Source: Terrirubrum sp051646285 (GTDB lineage Bacteria; Pseudomonadota; Alphaproteobacteria; Rhizobiales; Beijerinckiaceae). Taken from it: DNA of 24,184 nt. Below, piece after piece: positions 1 to 6,625 of the stretch. The stretch is from NCBI GenBank assembly GCA_051646285.1, contig JBOFCU010000128.1:1-24184 (forward strand), written 5' to 3'. Each line of letters opens with the position of its first letter. Positions within the stretch are counted from its first letter, which is position 1. The notes below the pieces were generated by a model that did no database searches, was not told the DNA's origin, and saw only the letters and a program-made list of their open reading frames with translations. A program made the translations under genes and the position numbers.

Positions 1-51
1 GTGTGCGCACAATTCAAACGGTTAGAACGGGGTGCATGACCCCGCCCAACG

Positions 52-84
52 AGAAAAACAGGCGCGGATCAAAGCCCGCGCCTG
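52..84 (-). terminator. Rho-independent terminator after rpsR
   Basis: Read on the minus strand, a perfect 9-bp stem (CAGGCGCGG with CCGCGCCTG, positions 59-67 and 76-84) with an 8-nt loop is followed by a run of five T's (54-58). It begins 7 bp past the rpsR stop codon, so it should end the rpsF-rpsR transcript. A second GC-rich hairpin (CGGGGT/ACCCCG, 28-44) lies just beyond. In many relatives rplI follows rpsR closely; the terminator suggests that any rplI further on is transcribed separately. Confidence 0.85.
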
Positions 85-91
85 AACGATC

Positions 92-325
92 TTACTTGAT
101 CACGTAAGGCAGCAGACCAAGAAAGCGGGCGCGCTTGATGGCCTGGGCCAATTCACGCTGCTTCTTGGCGGATACCGCCGTGATGCGCGACGGCACAATC
201 TTGCCACGCTCGGAAATGTAACGCGAAAGCAGGCGCACATCCTTGTAGTCGATCACGGGCGCATTCGGTCCCTGAAACGGGCAGGACTTGCGGCGGCGGA
301 AAAACGGGCGACGGGCTGCGGACAT
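92..325 (-). CDS. rpsR: 30S ribosomal protein S18
   Basis: Encodes bacterial ribosomal protein S18, which binds the platform of the 30S subunit together with S6. The 77-residue protein is full length. It has the basic N-terminus RRPFFRRRKSCPF, the family signature IDYKDVRLLSRYISERGKIVPSRITAVSAK split over residues 26-55, and the C-terminal helix with QRELAQAIKRARFLGLLPY. It begins 3 nt after the rpsF stop codon on the same strand, so the two genes form one transcript, and S6 and S18 are direct binding partners in the ribosome. A terminator lies immediately downstream. Identification is near certain. Confidence 0.98.
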   Translation of the reverse strand: MSAARRPFFRRRKSCPFQGPNAPVIDYKDVRLLSRYISERGKIVPSRITAVSAKKQRELAQAIKRARFLGLLPYVIK

Positions 326-328
326 GGA

Positions 329-826
329 TCAGATTCCTTCTGCCGGGGCTTCTGCACGATCACCACGCTCGGCGCGGTCACCACGGTCAGGGCGGTCACC
401 AAATGAACGGTCACCACCGAACGGACGGTCACCACGCGGTGCCCGGCCAGACGGCATGCGGCCGCGCGGCGCGCCGAAATCATCATCGCGGCGGTCGCTG
501 TCATCACGCTTGCGCAGCATGGCGGACGGGCCTTCCTCGATGGCTTCAACCTTGATGGTCATGAAGCGGATCACGTCTTCATTGATGCCCATCTGGCGCT
601 CGATCTCGTTCAGCGCAGTATGCGGCGCGTCGATACCGAGAAGCTGGAAATGCGCCTTGCGGTTCTTTTTGATCCGGTAGGCGAGGGACTTCACGCCCCA
701 ATATTCGTTCTTGACGATCTGGCCGCCGGCCGCCTCGATCACAGTTTTGTACTGCTCAACGAGGGCCTCGACCTGCTGGGCCGTCACGTCCTGACGGGCC
801 ATAAGGATGTGCTCATACAATGCCAT
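329..826 (-). CDS. rpsF: 30S ribosomal protein S6 with Arg/Asp/Gly-rich C-terminal tail
   Basis: Ribosomal protein S6, partner of S18 on the 30S platform. The ATG at 826 is chosen because AAAGG lies 10 nt upstream and the product then begins MALYEHILMARQD, as in relatives; an in-frame GTG at 844 would add six residues. That gives 165 residues. Residues 1-100 form the S6 fold, with GGQIVKNEYWGVKSLAYRI and RKAHFQLLGIDAP clearly visible. From about residue 110 the chain is low complexity, rich in R, D and G, with repeated GDR units. Long charged S6 tails are usual in Hyphomicrobiales. First gene of the rpsF-rpsR pair. Confidence 0.97.
   Translation of the reverse strand: MALYEHILMARQDVTAQQVEALVEQYKTVIEAAGGQIVKNEYWGVKSLAYRIKKNRKAHFQLLGIDAPHTALNEIERQMGINEDVIRFMTIKVEAIEEGPSAMLRKRDDSDRRDDDFGAPRGRMPSGRAPRGDRPFGGDRSFGDRPDRGDRAERGDRAEAPAEGI
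356..437. repeat. Degenerate short tandem repeat encoding GDR units in rpsF
   Basis: Five imperfect copies of a CGGTCACCA-type unit lie within about 80 bp. On the minus strand they read as codons for G-D-R in the S6 tail. The spacing is irregular and copies keep the reading frame, so this is protein-level low complexity rather than a mobile repeat. Confidence 0.7.
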
Positions 827-1340
827 AGGGCGATTGCCTTTCACGGGGATGGCACCATGCCGGATCAGGGATCAGGCCGCGCGCCATCGGTTGCATGCAC
901 GGGAAACGCCAAACCTGATACGGATTGAAGCCTTTCCTGCGATCCATCTGGCGCGGAGCCCTTCGAGACGGCCTTACAGAAAGGCAAACGGCCCGAAAAA
1001 CGAAGGCGGGAACACGGGAGGACGGGTTGTTGCCGCCAGTGGCGGGTTCAAACCCTACGGAGCACGCTCCGCCCTCCGTTCAGCCCCCGGCCGAAACGGA
1101 TGGCGCGCTTATACAGGGGAATGGCCGACGTGCAAGGCCTTGCGGCCGCTTGGCAAGGATCGCATCGGAATGATTTGTGTGTTGAACATGCCAACCCAGC
1201 GTTGCCAATCGCGGAAAACCCAATGGCATGGACGAGAACAAGAACGGGCACCGGTTAACGTTGTGATTGCGCGGTCGCTCATGCCATGCGCGGCCTTGAT
1301 GGCGATTGATGGTGCAGCGCGTCGCCTGCGGCGACGGGCT
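827..1340. other. Region without a convincing gene upstream of rpsF
   Basis: About 510 bp between the rpsF start and the first plausible ORF to the right. The open frames here (for example 925-1173 plus, 1048-1251 minus) have no recognisable motifs and look like chance frames in GC-rich DNA. The region should hold the rpsF promoter, but I could not assign -35/-10 boxes with confidence. Two small dyads stand out: CCGCC-AGT-GGCGG and CGGAG-CACG-CTCCG, around 1034-1077. Neither is followed by a T run. A GGTTCAAACCC string between them resembles a tRNA T-loop, but no tRNA can be folded around it. Confidence 0.6.
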
Positions 1341-1496
1341 ATGCAGCTTTTTCCAGCGGTGCTGACACTCGGCGGACTATGTATCGCGGCAATCATTTTT
1401 CTCGTGCGCAGCATAGTCAAAAAAGAACAACCGTCGCTGCTGCAATTTTTGCCGCCTGTGCTGTGGCTCATGCTGGCCAAGCCGCTGTTCATTTAG
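1341..1496 (+). CDS. Possible small membrane protein, unknown
   Basis: A 51-residue frame starting MQLFPAVLTLGG. It has one clear hydrophobic segment (about residues 3-22), a positive patch (RSIVKKEQ), and a second hydrophobic stretch near the C-terminus (LLQFLPPVLWLMLAKPLF). The pattern fits a two-segment inner-membrane microprotein. The ribosome site is weak, and in-frame upstream starts exist at the codons for MPCAAL and MAIDG. The stop codon overlaps the end of the convergent dehydratase gene by 4 nt. I recognise no family. It may be a chance frame; the hydrophobic-then-basic pattern is the only support. Confidence 0.3.
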   Translation: MQLFPAVLTLGGLCIAAIIFLVRSIVKKEQPSLLQFLPPVLWLMLAKPLFI

Positions 1497-1750
1497 CCCG
1501 TAAGCCGCATAAAAACAGCATTCATATGCGCAGCCAGCGCCACATCTTTGCCGGTTACGCCGTTAGCATCATGCGTCGTGAGCACGATGTCGATCCGATT
1601 ATAGACATTGCGCCAATCCGGGTGATGGTCAGCCTTGTCGCAATACACCGCAACCTCGGCCATGAACTGCATCGCCTGCGCGAAAGTGGCAAAAGTCAGG
1701 CTGCGAGTGAGACTGTCGCCGGTGTCTGTCCAGTTTTTGGCACGTGTCAT
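1493..1750 (-). CDS. Pterin-4a-carbinolamine dehydratase (short form)
   Basis: Likely 4a-hydroxytetrahydrobiopterin dehydratase, which dehydrates the carbinolamine formed by pterin-dependent aromatic amino acid hydroxylases so that the cofactor can be recycled. The ATG at 1750 has GGAG six nt upstream and gives 85 residues. Visible family features are SLTFATFAQAMQFM, the catalytic-site signature DHHPDW (H42, H43, P44, W46), NVYN, and THDANGVTGKDVALA (H60, D61). The usual N-terminal helix before the first Trp is almost missing, so the protein is about 10-20 residues shorter than typical members. An upstream start (1762 or further) would not restore it recognisably. No phenylalanine hydroxylase gene lies in this window. 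It is divergent from the enolase-superfamily gene, with about 138 bp between them. Confidence 0.85.
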   Translation of the reverse strand: MTRAKNWTDTGDSLTRSLTFATFAQAMQFMAEVAVYCDKADHHPDWRNVYNRIDIVLTTHDANGVTGKDVALAAHMNAVFMRLTG

Positions 1751-1888
1751 CTGATACTCCATCGTGTTGCGAATAGCACTCGGACGCGCAACGGCCATCC
1801 TCAGCGGCCATCCACAGCGGCTATGCCTGGCGTGCCTTGCACCGAAGCCGGTCACACGGCCTAATACTTTAAAAATGGGAGGCGCACT

Positions 1889-3007
1889 GTGGCAAAAATC
1901 GAAAAAATTGAAATGCGCATGGTCAATCTGGTGCCGAAGGTGAAGCGCACCGATGCGATCCAGAGTTTCGTGTCGCAGGAGACTCCAATTGTCACGATCA
2001 CCGACAGCGATGGCGCAAGCGGCACCGGCTACAGCTACACCATCGGCACCGGCGGCTCTTCTGTCATGCGGCTATTGGCGGATCATCTTGGGCCCCGCCT
2101 GATCGGACAGGATGGCGATTGCATTGAAGCGGTCTGGCGCAATCTGGAATACTTCACCCATGCCACGACAATTGGCGCGATCTCCGCGCTGGCGCTTGCG
2201 GCCATTGATACCGCACTGTGGGATTTGAAATGCCGTAAACAGAAAATGCCGCTGTGGAAAATGGCGGGCGGCGCAGCTGACCGCAGGCCGCTTTATACCA
2301 CAGAAGGCGGCTGGCTGCATATCGAAACAGCCGCGCTGGTGGATGATGCCGTGCAAGCGAAAGCCAACGGGTTTCGCGGCTCGAAAATAAAAATTGGACG
2401 GCCCCATGTCAGCGAGGATGTGGCGCGCCTCAGCGCCGTGCGCAAGGTTGTCGGTGATGAATTTGAAATCATGACCGATGCCAATCAGGGTTTCATGCTG
2501 GATGAAGCCATCCGCCGCGCCGGGCGCTTTTCCGATCTCGATCTGGCATGGATTGAAGAGCCGTTGCCGGCGGATGATTGCGATAGCCATGTCAGGCTCT
2601 CGCAATCCACATCAACGCCCATTGCCGTAGGTGAATCCCTTTATTCCATCCGTCATTTCCGTGACTATATGCAGAAAGGCGCGTGTTCCATCGTGCAGGT
2701 GGATGTGGCGCGCATTGGCGGTATCACGCCATGGCTGAAGGTTGCCCATGCCGCCGAGGCTTTTGATATCCCGGTCTGTCCGCATTTCCTCATGGAACTG
2801 CATGTCAGCCTCACCTGCGCGGTGCCAAACGGAAAATATGTCGAATATATTCCGCAGCTTGATACGCTGACAACAGAAGGGATGCGCGTAGAAAATGGCT
2901 TTGCTATTGCACCCCTGTCGCATGATATCGGTATTGCGTGGGATTGGGATGCGGTGAAAGCGCAAAGCGTTGCGGAATTTACGCGCACGGTAACAGCAGC
3001 GGGATAG
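1889..3007 (+). CDS. Enolase-superfamily enzyme, mandelate racemase type
   Basis: A 372-residue member of the enolase superfamily, which abstracts the proton alpha to a carboxylate and stabilises the enolate with Mg2+. It starts at GTG 1889, with GGGAGG a few nt upstream. The N-terminal capping domain is followed by the barrel from about residue 130. Candidate catalytic residues are K166 and K168 (SKIKIG), metal ligands D197 (TDAN), E223 (IEEP) and E249 (GES), then D272, H299 (CPHF) and E319. These match the mandelate racemase set (K164, K166, D195, E221, E247, D270, H297, E317) with a constant offset of two. It therefore looks like an intact MR-subgroup enzyme, perhaps a racemase or sugar-acid dehydratase. 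The substrate cannot be told from sequence, and no sugar-acid pathway genes are adjacent. Confidence 0.9.
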   Translation: MAKIEKIEMRMVNLVPKVKRTDAIQSFVSQETPIVTITDSDGASGTGYSYTIGTGGSSVMRLLADHLGPRLIGQDGDCIEAVWRNLEYFTHATTIGAISALALAAIDTALWDLKCRKQKMPLWKMAGGAADRRPLYTTEGGWLHIETAALVDDAVQAKANGFRGSKIKIGRPHVSEDVARLSAVRKVVGDEFEIMTDANQGFMLDEAIRRAGRFSDLDLAWIEEPLPADDCDSHVRLSQSTSTPIAVGESLYSIRHFRDYMQKGACSIVQVDVARIGGITPWLKVAHAAEAFDIPVCPHFLMELHVSLTCAVPNGKYVEYIPQLDTLTTEGMRVENGFAIAPLSHDIGIAWDWDAVKAQSVAEFTRTVTAAG

Positions 3008-3027
3008 CCTGAAAATTCCCGGGGCGT

Positions 3028-4692
3028 CTATTGTCTCCCACGCGGTGCATTTTTCGCGGTGCAATCATCAGCCGGGCTGGCTGGCGTGATGGTTTGCGAC
3101 CAATAGGCGTAATCCTTGCGGCGATACTGGCTATCGGCGTCATGTTCGCCGGCCAGAAGGTCGCGCCGGCCAAAGCGCAGCAGTGTAATATAGGCGGCCA
3201 TATGGGATTCTGACTTGCGCTGGGTCGTATAGGAGGGGCCGTTCGCATATAGCGTTTGCGCAATTCTCTCGGCATGATGCGCGGCTGGTGCGCCCAGCCG
3301 GCACAGGGCGAAATATGGCGACCCTGCCCAGCGCACAGGCTTCTCAAAGGCATAGCGCTCAAGCAGCGGCAATGCGGCCGGGCCAAGATCGGCGAGGCGA
3401 TAGGCCAGATTGATCGCCATATTATCCAGGTTGATCTCCCTGGCGCCTTGCAAAATGGTCAGCACCTCGGGCGCGCGGCGCTTGAACTCCGCATCCGGCA
3501 AAGCTGCGATCAAGTTGCCGAAATTCTTGATGCCCTCAGCAATGGGGTGCTGCGCCGCCAGCCTGTTGCGAAGCCCGCTGACCAGTCCATCAGCGCGGCT
3601 GACCAAAAGGGCAGTATTTTGCGTCAGACCAGCGAAATCATGTACCGTGATACGCATCGAGGTGTCAGCAATTGCGCGGTCAAGATTGGTCAGCGATGTA
3701 TCTTCGCGCCGGCTGACAGTATCTTGCAGACCGACGCCCGGTATGGCTGTCAGCGCATCGCGGCGGCTGGACGGTGTGGCAGCACGCAAACCAAGCGCCT
3801 TCGCGATCACGTCGCTGGCGGATGCCGCGCCACCAGCGTCCTGTTGACTTTGCCGCATGAAACCTGCGTCGCAATCCCAGCTTGGGCCGCCGGAATTGAG
3901 CGCGCAGCCCATCGCCAGTTTCGGCCATGCCGACAGGATGGCGGCACGGCCATGCATCAGTTCAACGCGCCGTCCTTGCCCATCGCTAAGGGTGATGCGC
4001 GTGAGTATTGCAGGCAACAGAAAGCCCTTGCGCTTCTCATCCTTCGCTTCGATGTGAACGACGGGTTTGCGCGGGTCTTGCGGCGCGTGGATCATGCAGA
4101 GCCCCGGCGTCATCGTGCGCGTGCGCTTCGTGCCGGTGCCGGCATCGTCACGCACGCCAGTTGCGTAGACAGAAGCGGCCCCATAGCGCGCATCAGAGCG
4201 GATGGTTTTGCAAAGGGGGTCAACGCCCAGCTGGTAGGAAATATGCTGGGCCGTCTTCAAGCCGCGCGCACTCTTGTAAACGGCCTGAACATCATAATTC
4301 TGTACCAGCGCGCCCGCAGGTATGTTGTAGTCGGATGTGGTCAGCACAAGGTCTTGTGCCCGCGAATCAAACGGCAATGCCTTGCCGGCATTAAAAGCCG
4401 CAATCTCGTCTCCGAGCTGGTCAAAGGCACGCTGGCTTTGCCAGAAGGCGACGGTGTAACCGCCGAACCAGATGATCGGAGCGAGCAGCCAGACAATGGC
4501 AATGCGCCCGATCACCGCCTCCACGCCCAGCGCCACGAAACCGATATTGAGAAGAACGATGGACCAAAAGGGCGCCAGCACCAGCATCAGGAATACGCCG
4601 GTGTAGGGGAAAAGCTGAAACAGAAAAAGGACGCCGGTTATAATGAACCAGATCAGGGATTTGGGCCAGCCGGCAGGCAAGGAGAGACGCAT
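3028..4692 (-). CDS. Membrane protein of unknown function with helical-repeat C-terminus
   Basis: A 554-residue protein I do not recognise. The ATG at 4692 is preceded by GAGGG. Residues about 10-88 hold three or four closely spaced hydrophobic segments (for example LIWFIITGVLFLFQLFPY, GVFLMLVLAPFWSIVLL and IAIVWLLAPIIWFGGYTVAF). A mixed soluble region of about 200 residues follows, containing five Cys. The C-terminal third is alpha-helical in character, with HEAT/ARM-like spacing (FGNLIAALPDAEFKRRAPEVL, ALPLLERYAF). It lies 56 bp downstream of the PLP enzyme gene on the same strand, so co-transcription is likely. It converges with the enolase-superfamily gene, 20 bp from stop to stop. No catalytic motif was seen. 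Confidence 0.8.
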   Translation of the reverse strand: MRLSLPAGWPKSLIWFIITGVLFLFQLFPYTGVFLMLVLAPFWSIVLLNIGFVALGVEAVIGRIAIVWLLAPIIWFGGYTVAFWQSQRAFDQLGDEIAAFNAGKALPFDSRAQDLVLTTSDYNIPAGALVQNYDVQAVYKSARGLKTAQHISYQLGVDPLCKTIRSDARYGAASVYATGVRDDAGTGTKRTRTMTPGLCMIHAPQDPRKPVVHIEAKDEKRKGFLLPAILTRITLSDGQGRRVELMHGRAAILSAWPKLAMGCALNSGGPSWDCDAGFMRQSQQDAGGAASASDVIAKALGLRAATPSSRRDALTAIPGVGLQDTVSRREDTSLTNLDRAIADTSMRITVHDFAGLTQNTALLVSRADGLVSGLRNRLAAQHPIAEGIKNFGNLIAALPDAEFKRRAPEVLTILQGAREINLDNMAINLAYRLADLGPAALPLLERYAFEKPVRWAGSPYFALCRLGAPAAHHAERIAQTLYANGPSYTTQRKSESHMAAYITLLRFGRRDLLAGEHDADSQYRRKDYAYWSQTITPASPADDCTAKNAPRGRQ

Positions 4693-4748
4693 CCCTCACT
4701 GTTAAGGCAAATGCGTAAATGTTCCGTGGATATGCTGGTATAAATTGC

Positions 4749-6128
4749 TTAGCCAGCAGCGATTGAATCTTCCAGAATATCAAGCGCACGCATCATCTCG
4801 TCCACGCTTATCGTCAGCGGTGGCGTCAACGTCAGCACATTGCCCATAGTGGTCTTGAAGGACAGGCCCGCATCAAGTGCGCGATACAGGACAGCCTCAG
4901 CCAATTCGCTGGCCGGGGTGCGGCTGGCACGGTCAACGACCAGATCAAGCCCAAGCAGCAATCCGCGCCCGCGCACATCACCAATGGCGGAGTGTTTTTT
5001 CTTCATCTGCTCCATGCGTTCCAGCGCGGCTGCGCCGACCTGCGCTGCATTTTCAACAAGCCGCTCATCCTCAATGATTTCGATCGTGGTCAACGCTGCG
5101 CGTGCGGTGACCGGATTTTTTTCGTGAGTGTAATGGCCGAAGGCATAATCAGCGCCGACATCGAATTCAGGTTTGGTGATCACGGCAGCAATCGGCAATA
5201 TGCCGCCGCCGAGTGCTTTGCCCATCACGAGAATATCCGGCACGACGCCATCATGATCGCAGGCAAACATTTTCCCGGTCTTGCCAAGACCCGTGGGAAT
5301 TTCGTCGAAGATCAGAAGAGCGCCGTGACGGTCACACGCCGCGCGCACAGCCTGCCAGAAGCCGGGCGGCGGAATATAAGGCACGGCGCGTGCCGGTTCG
5401 GCGACAACGCAGGCCACATCCGTTTCGCGCGAAAGCACATAGTCAACCATTGTTGCGCAGGCGAGCTTGCAGCGGTCAATGTAAGGCTGGCCATCGGCAT
5501 CCACATCATGGCCATAGGCGCAACGATAGCAGGCAAAAGGCGCAACATGCTGATCGCCCGCGATCAGCGGCGCGGCGCGGCCTGAACGAAACAGTGACTC
5601 GCCGGATAATGCCGATGCGCCAAATCCCGCACCATGAAACGCATCCCAGAACGAAATGGTCTTGTGCCTGCCGGTCGCGGTCCGTGCAATTTTAACCGCC
5701 ACTTCAACAGCGTCCGATCCGCCGGTTGTGAACAGCATTTTTGATAATGTGCCAGGCGCAATCTCCGCCAGCTTGCGCGCCAACGCAACCGATGTTGCGC
5801 TGGCATACCGGCGCGGCGCAAAGGGCAGGCGGTCCATTTCTTCGGCAATGGCGCGCTTCAGACGCGGGTGGCCATAGCCGATATGATGCACATTGTTGCC
5901 ATGAAAATCCATGTAACGGCGGCCCGCCACATCTTCGATCCAGATACCCTCGGCTTTGGCAATAGCATTAAGGCAGGGCGTGGAAACCGATTGCTTCAGA
6001 AAATAGCGCGCATCTTCGGCAAGAAGGGCCTGGGTTTTCTCGTCAAGCGCACGGCGCTGCCACGCTGCACGCCGGCTGGTGAGGTTGGTGTCGCTTTCGG
6101 ATTGGCTGACAGACTGGAAAGTTTTCAT
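4749..6128 (-). CDS. Class III PLP-dependent aminotransferase-fold enzyme, PbfA-like
   Basis: A 459-residue fold-type I PLP enzyme of the class III aminotransferase family. The ATG at 6128 is chosen because GGGAG sits 6 nt upstream; an in-frame start at 6230 would add 34 residues with no homology signal. Features: cofactor phosphate loop TTGGSDA (134-140), FWDAFHG (160-166), D275 in LIFDEIP, and the Schiff-base lysine K304 in VMGKALGGG. HYTHEKNPV and the segment SFKTTMGNVLTLTPPLTI recall, from memory, the subgroup containing (R)-1-hydroxy-2-aminoethylphosphonate ammonia-lyase (PbfA). Four cysteines, C200/C203 and C220/C224, may form a structural cluster. No phosphonate genes are nearby, so the substrate stays open. 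It heads a likely two-gene unit with the unknown membrane protein. Confidence 0.85.
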   Translation of the reverse strand: MKTFQSVSQSESDTNLTSRRAAWQRRALDEKTQALLAEDARYFLKQSVSTPCLNAIAKAEGIWIEDVAGRRYMDFHGNNVHHIGYGHPRLKRAIAEEMDRLPFAPRRYASATSVALARKLAEIAPGTLSKMLFTTGGSDAVEVAVKIARTATGRHKTISFWDAFHGAGFGASALSGESLFRSGRAAPLIAGDQHVAPFACYRCAYGHDVDADGQPYIDRCKLACATMVDYVLSRETDVACVVAEPARAVPYIPPPGFWQAVRAACDRHGALLIFDEIPTGLGKTGKMFACDHDGVVPDILVMGKALGGGILPIAAVITKPEFDVGADYAFGHYTHEKNPVTARAALTTIEIIEDERLVENAAQVGAAALERMEQMKKKHSAIGDVRGRGLLLGLDLVVDRASRTPASELAEAVLYRALDAGLSFKTTMGNVLTLTPPLTISVDEMMRALDILEDSIAAG

Positions 6129-6311
6129 GCGTGACTCCCTGAAAAACATTAATCCGGACGCAGCGGGAAGGGCAATCAGGCTGGTGATTGGCCCGCTTGG
6201 CGTCGTGTTTGCGCCTGTCAACCTAGGCAATGTGTCGCAACACGGCCATCTCGCGCCTGCTGGTCAGCCTCACCATTTATGTATTGAACGATGTCAGAGC
6301 AGGAGATCACC

Positions 6312-6575
6312 ATGCGCAGCCTCGTCATTCCCGCAATCATGCTGGTGGCGTGCATTGTGGCACGGCCCGTTGCAGCGCAGACACCAGCCGAAGCCTATGC
6401 GCAGGGATGTGGCATGTGTCACACATCAGAGAGGCAAGTGATCAGGAAAATTCCTCGCTTGCCTGTGCAGGCGCGTCAGGACTGGCTTGTCAATTTCATG
6501 GCAAATCATCCGTGCGAACGGCAGAATTTGAAGCCACAGATTGTGGAATATCTGATGCAAAAAACGGCGCGCTAG
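6312..6575 (+). CDS. Small periplasmic c-type cytochrome
   Basis: An 87-residue protein with an N-terminal signal peptide (MRSLVIPAIMLVACIVARPVAA, cleavage likely before QTP at residue 23) and one heme c attachment site, CGMCH (C33, C36, H37). The mature protein of about 65 residues is short for a class I cytochrome c. M63 in NFMANHPC is a candidate distal ligand, and C68 is a spare cysteine. The ATG at 6312 has GGAG six nt upstream; an in-frame ATG at 6291 would add seven residues. It is divergent from the PLP enzyme gene and convergent with the kinase gene, so it is transcribed alone. Its electron-transfer partner cannot be inferred from its neighbours. Confidence 0.8.
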   Translation: MRSLVIPAIMLVACIVARPVAAQTPAEAYAQGCGMCHTSERQVIRKIPRLPVQARQDWLVNFMANHPCERQNLKPQIVEYLMQKTAR

Positions 6576-6625
6576 GTCATGCTCATCTGCCAGCAGAGGC
6601 ACTTGTATTCCGTAAAGGCGATTGA

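Noticed and set aside
356..437. Short repeats as a CRISPR-like array
   Set aside because: Units are about 9 bp, unevenly spaced and in frame with the S6 GDR repeats; there are no spacers.
1030..1080. tRNA-like T-loop string GGTTCAAACCC between two small hairpins
   Set aside because: The flanking 5-bp stem has mismatches, and no anticodon arm or acceptor stem could be drawn on either strand.
925..1173. 82-residue plus-strand open frame upstream of rpsF
   Set aside because: Arg/Pro-rich composition, no motif, no clear ribosome site; looks like a chance frame in GC-rich DNA.
3256..4743. 495-residue plus-strand open frame opposite the unknown membrane protein
   Set aside because: It is an antisense shadow; the minus-strand frame has hydrophobic segments and a ribosome site, while this one has neither.
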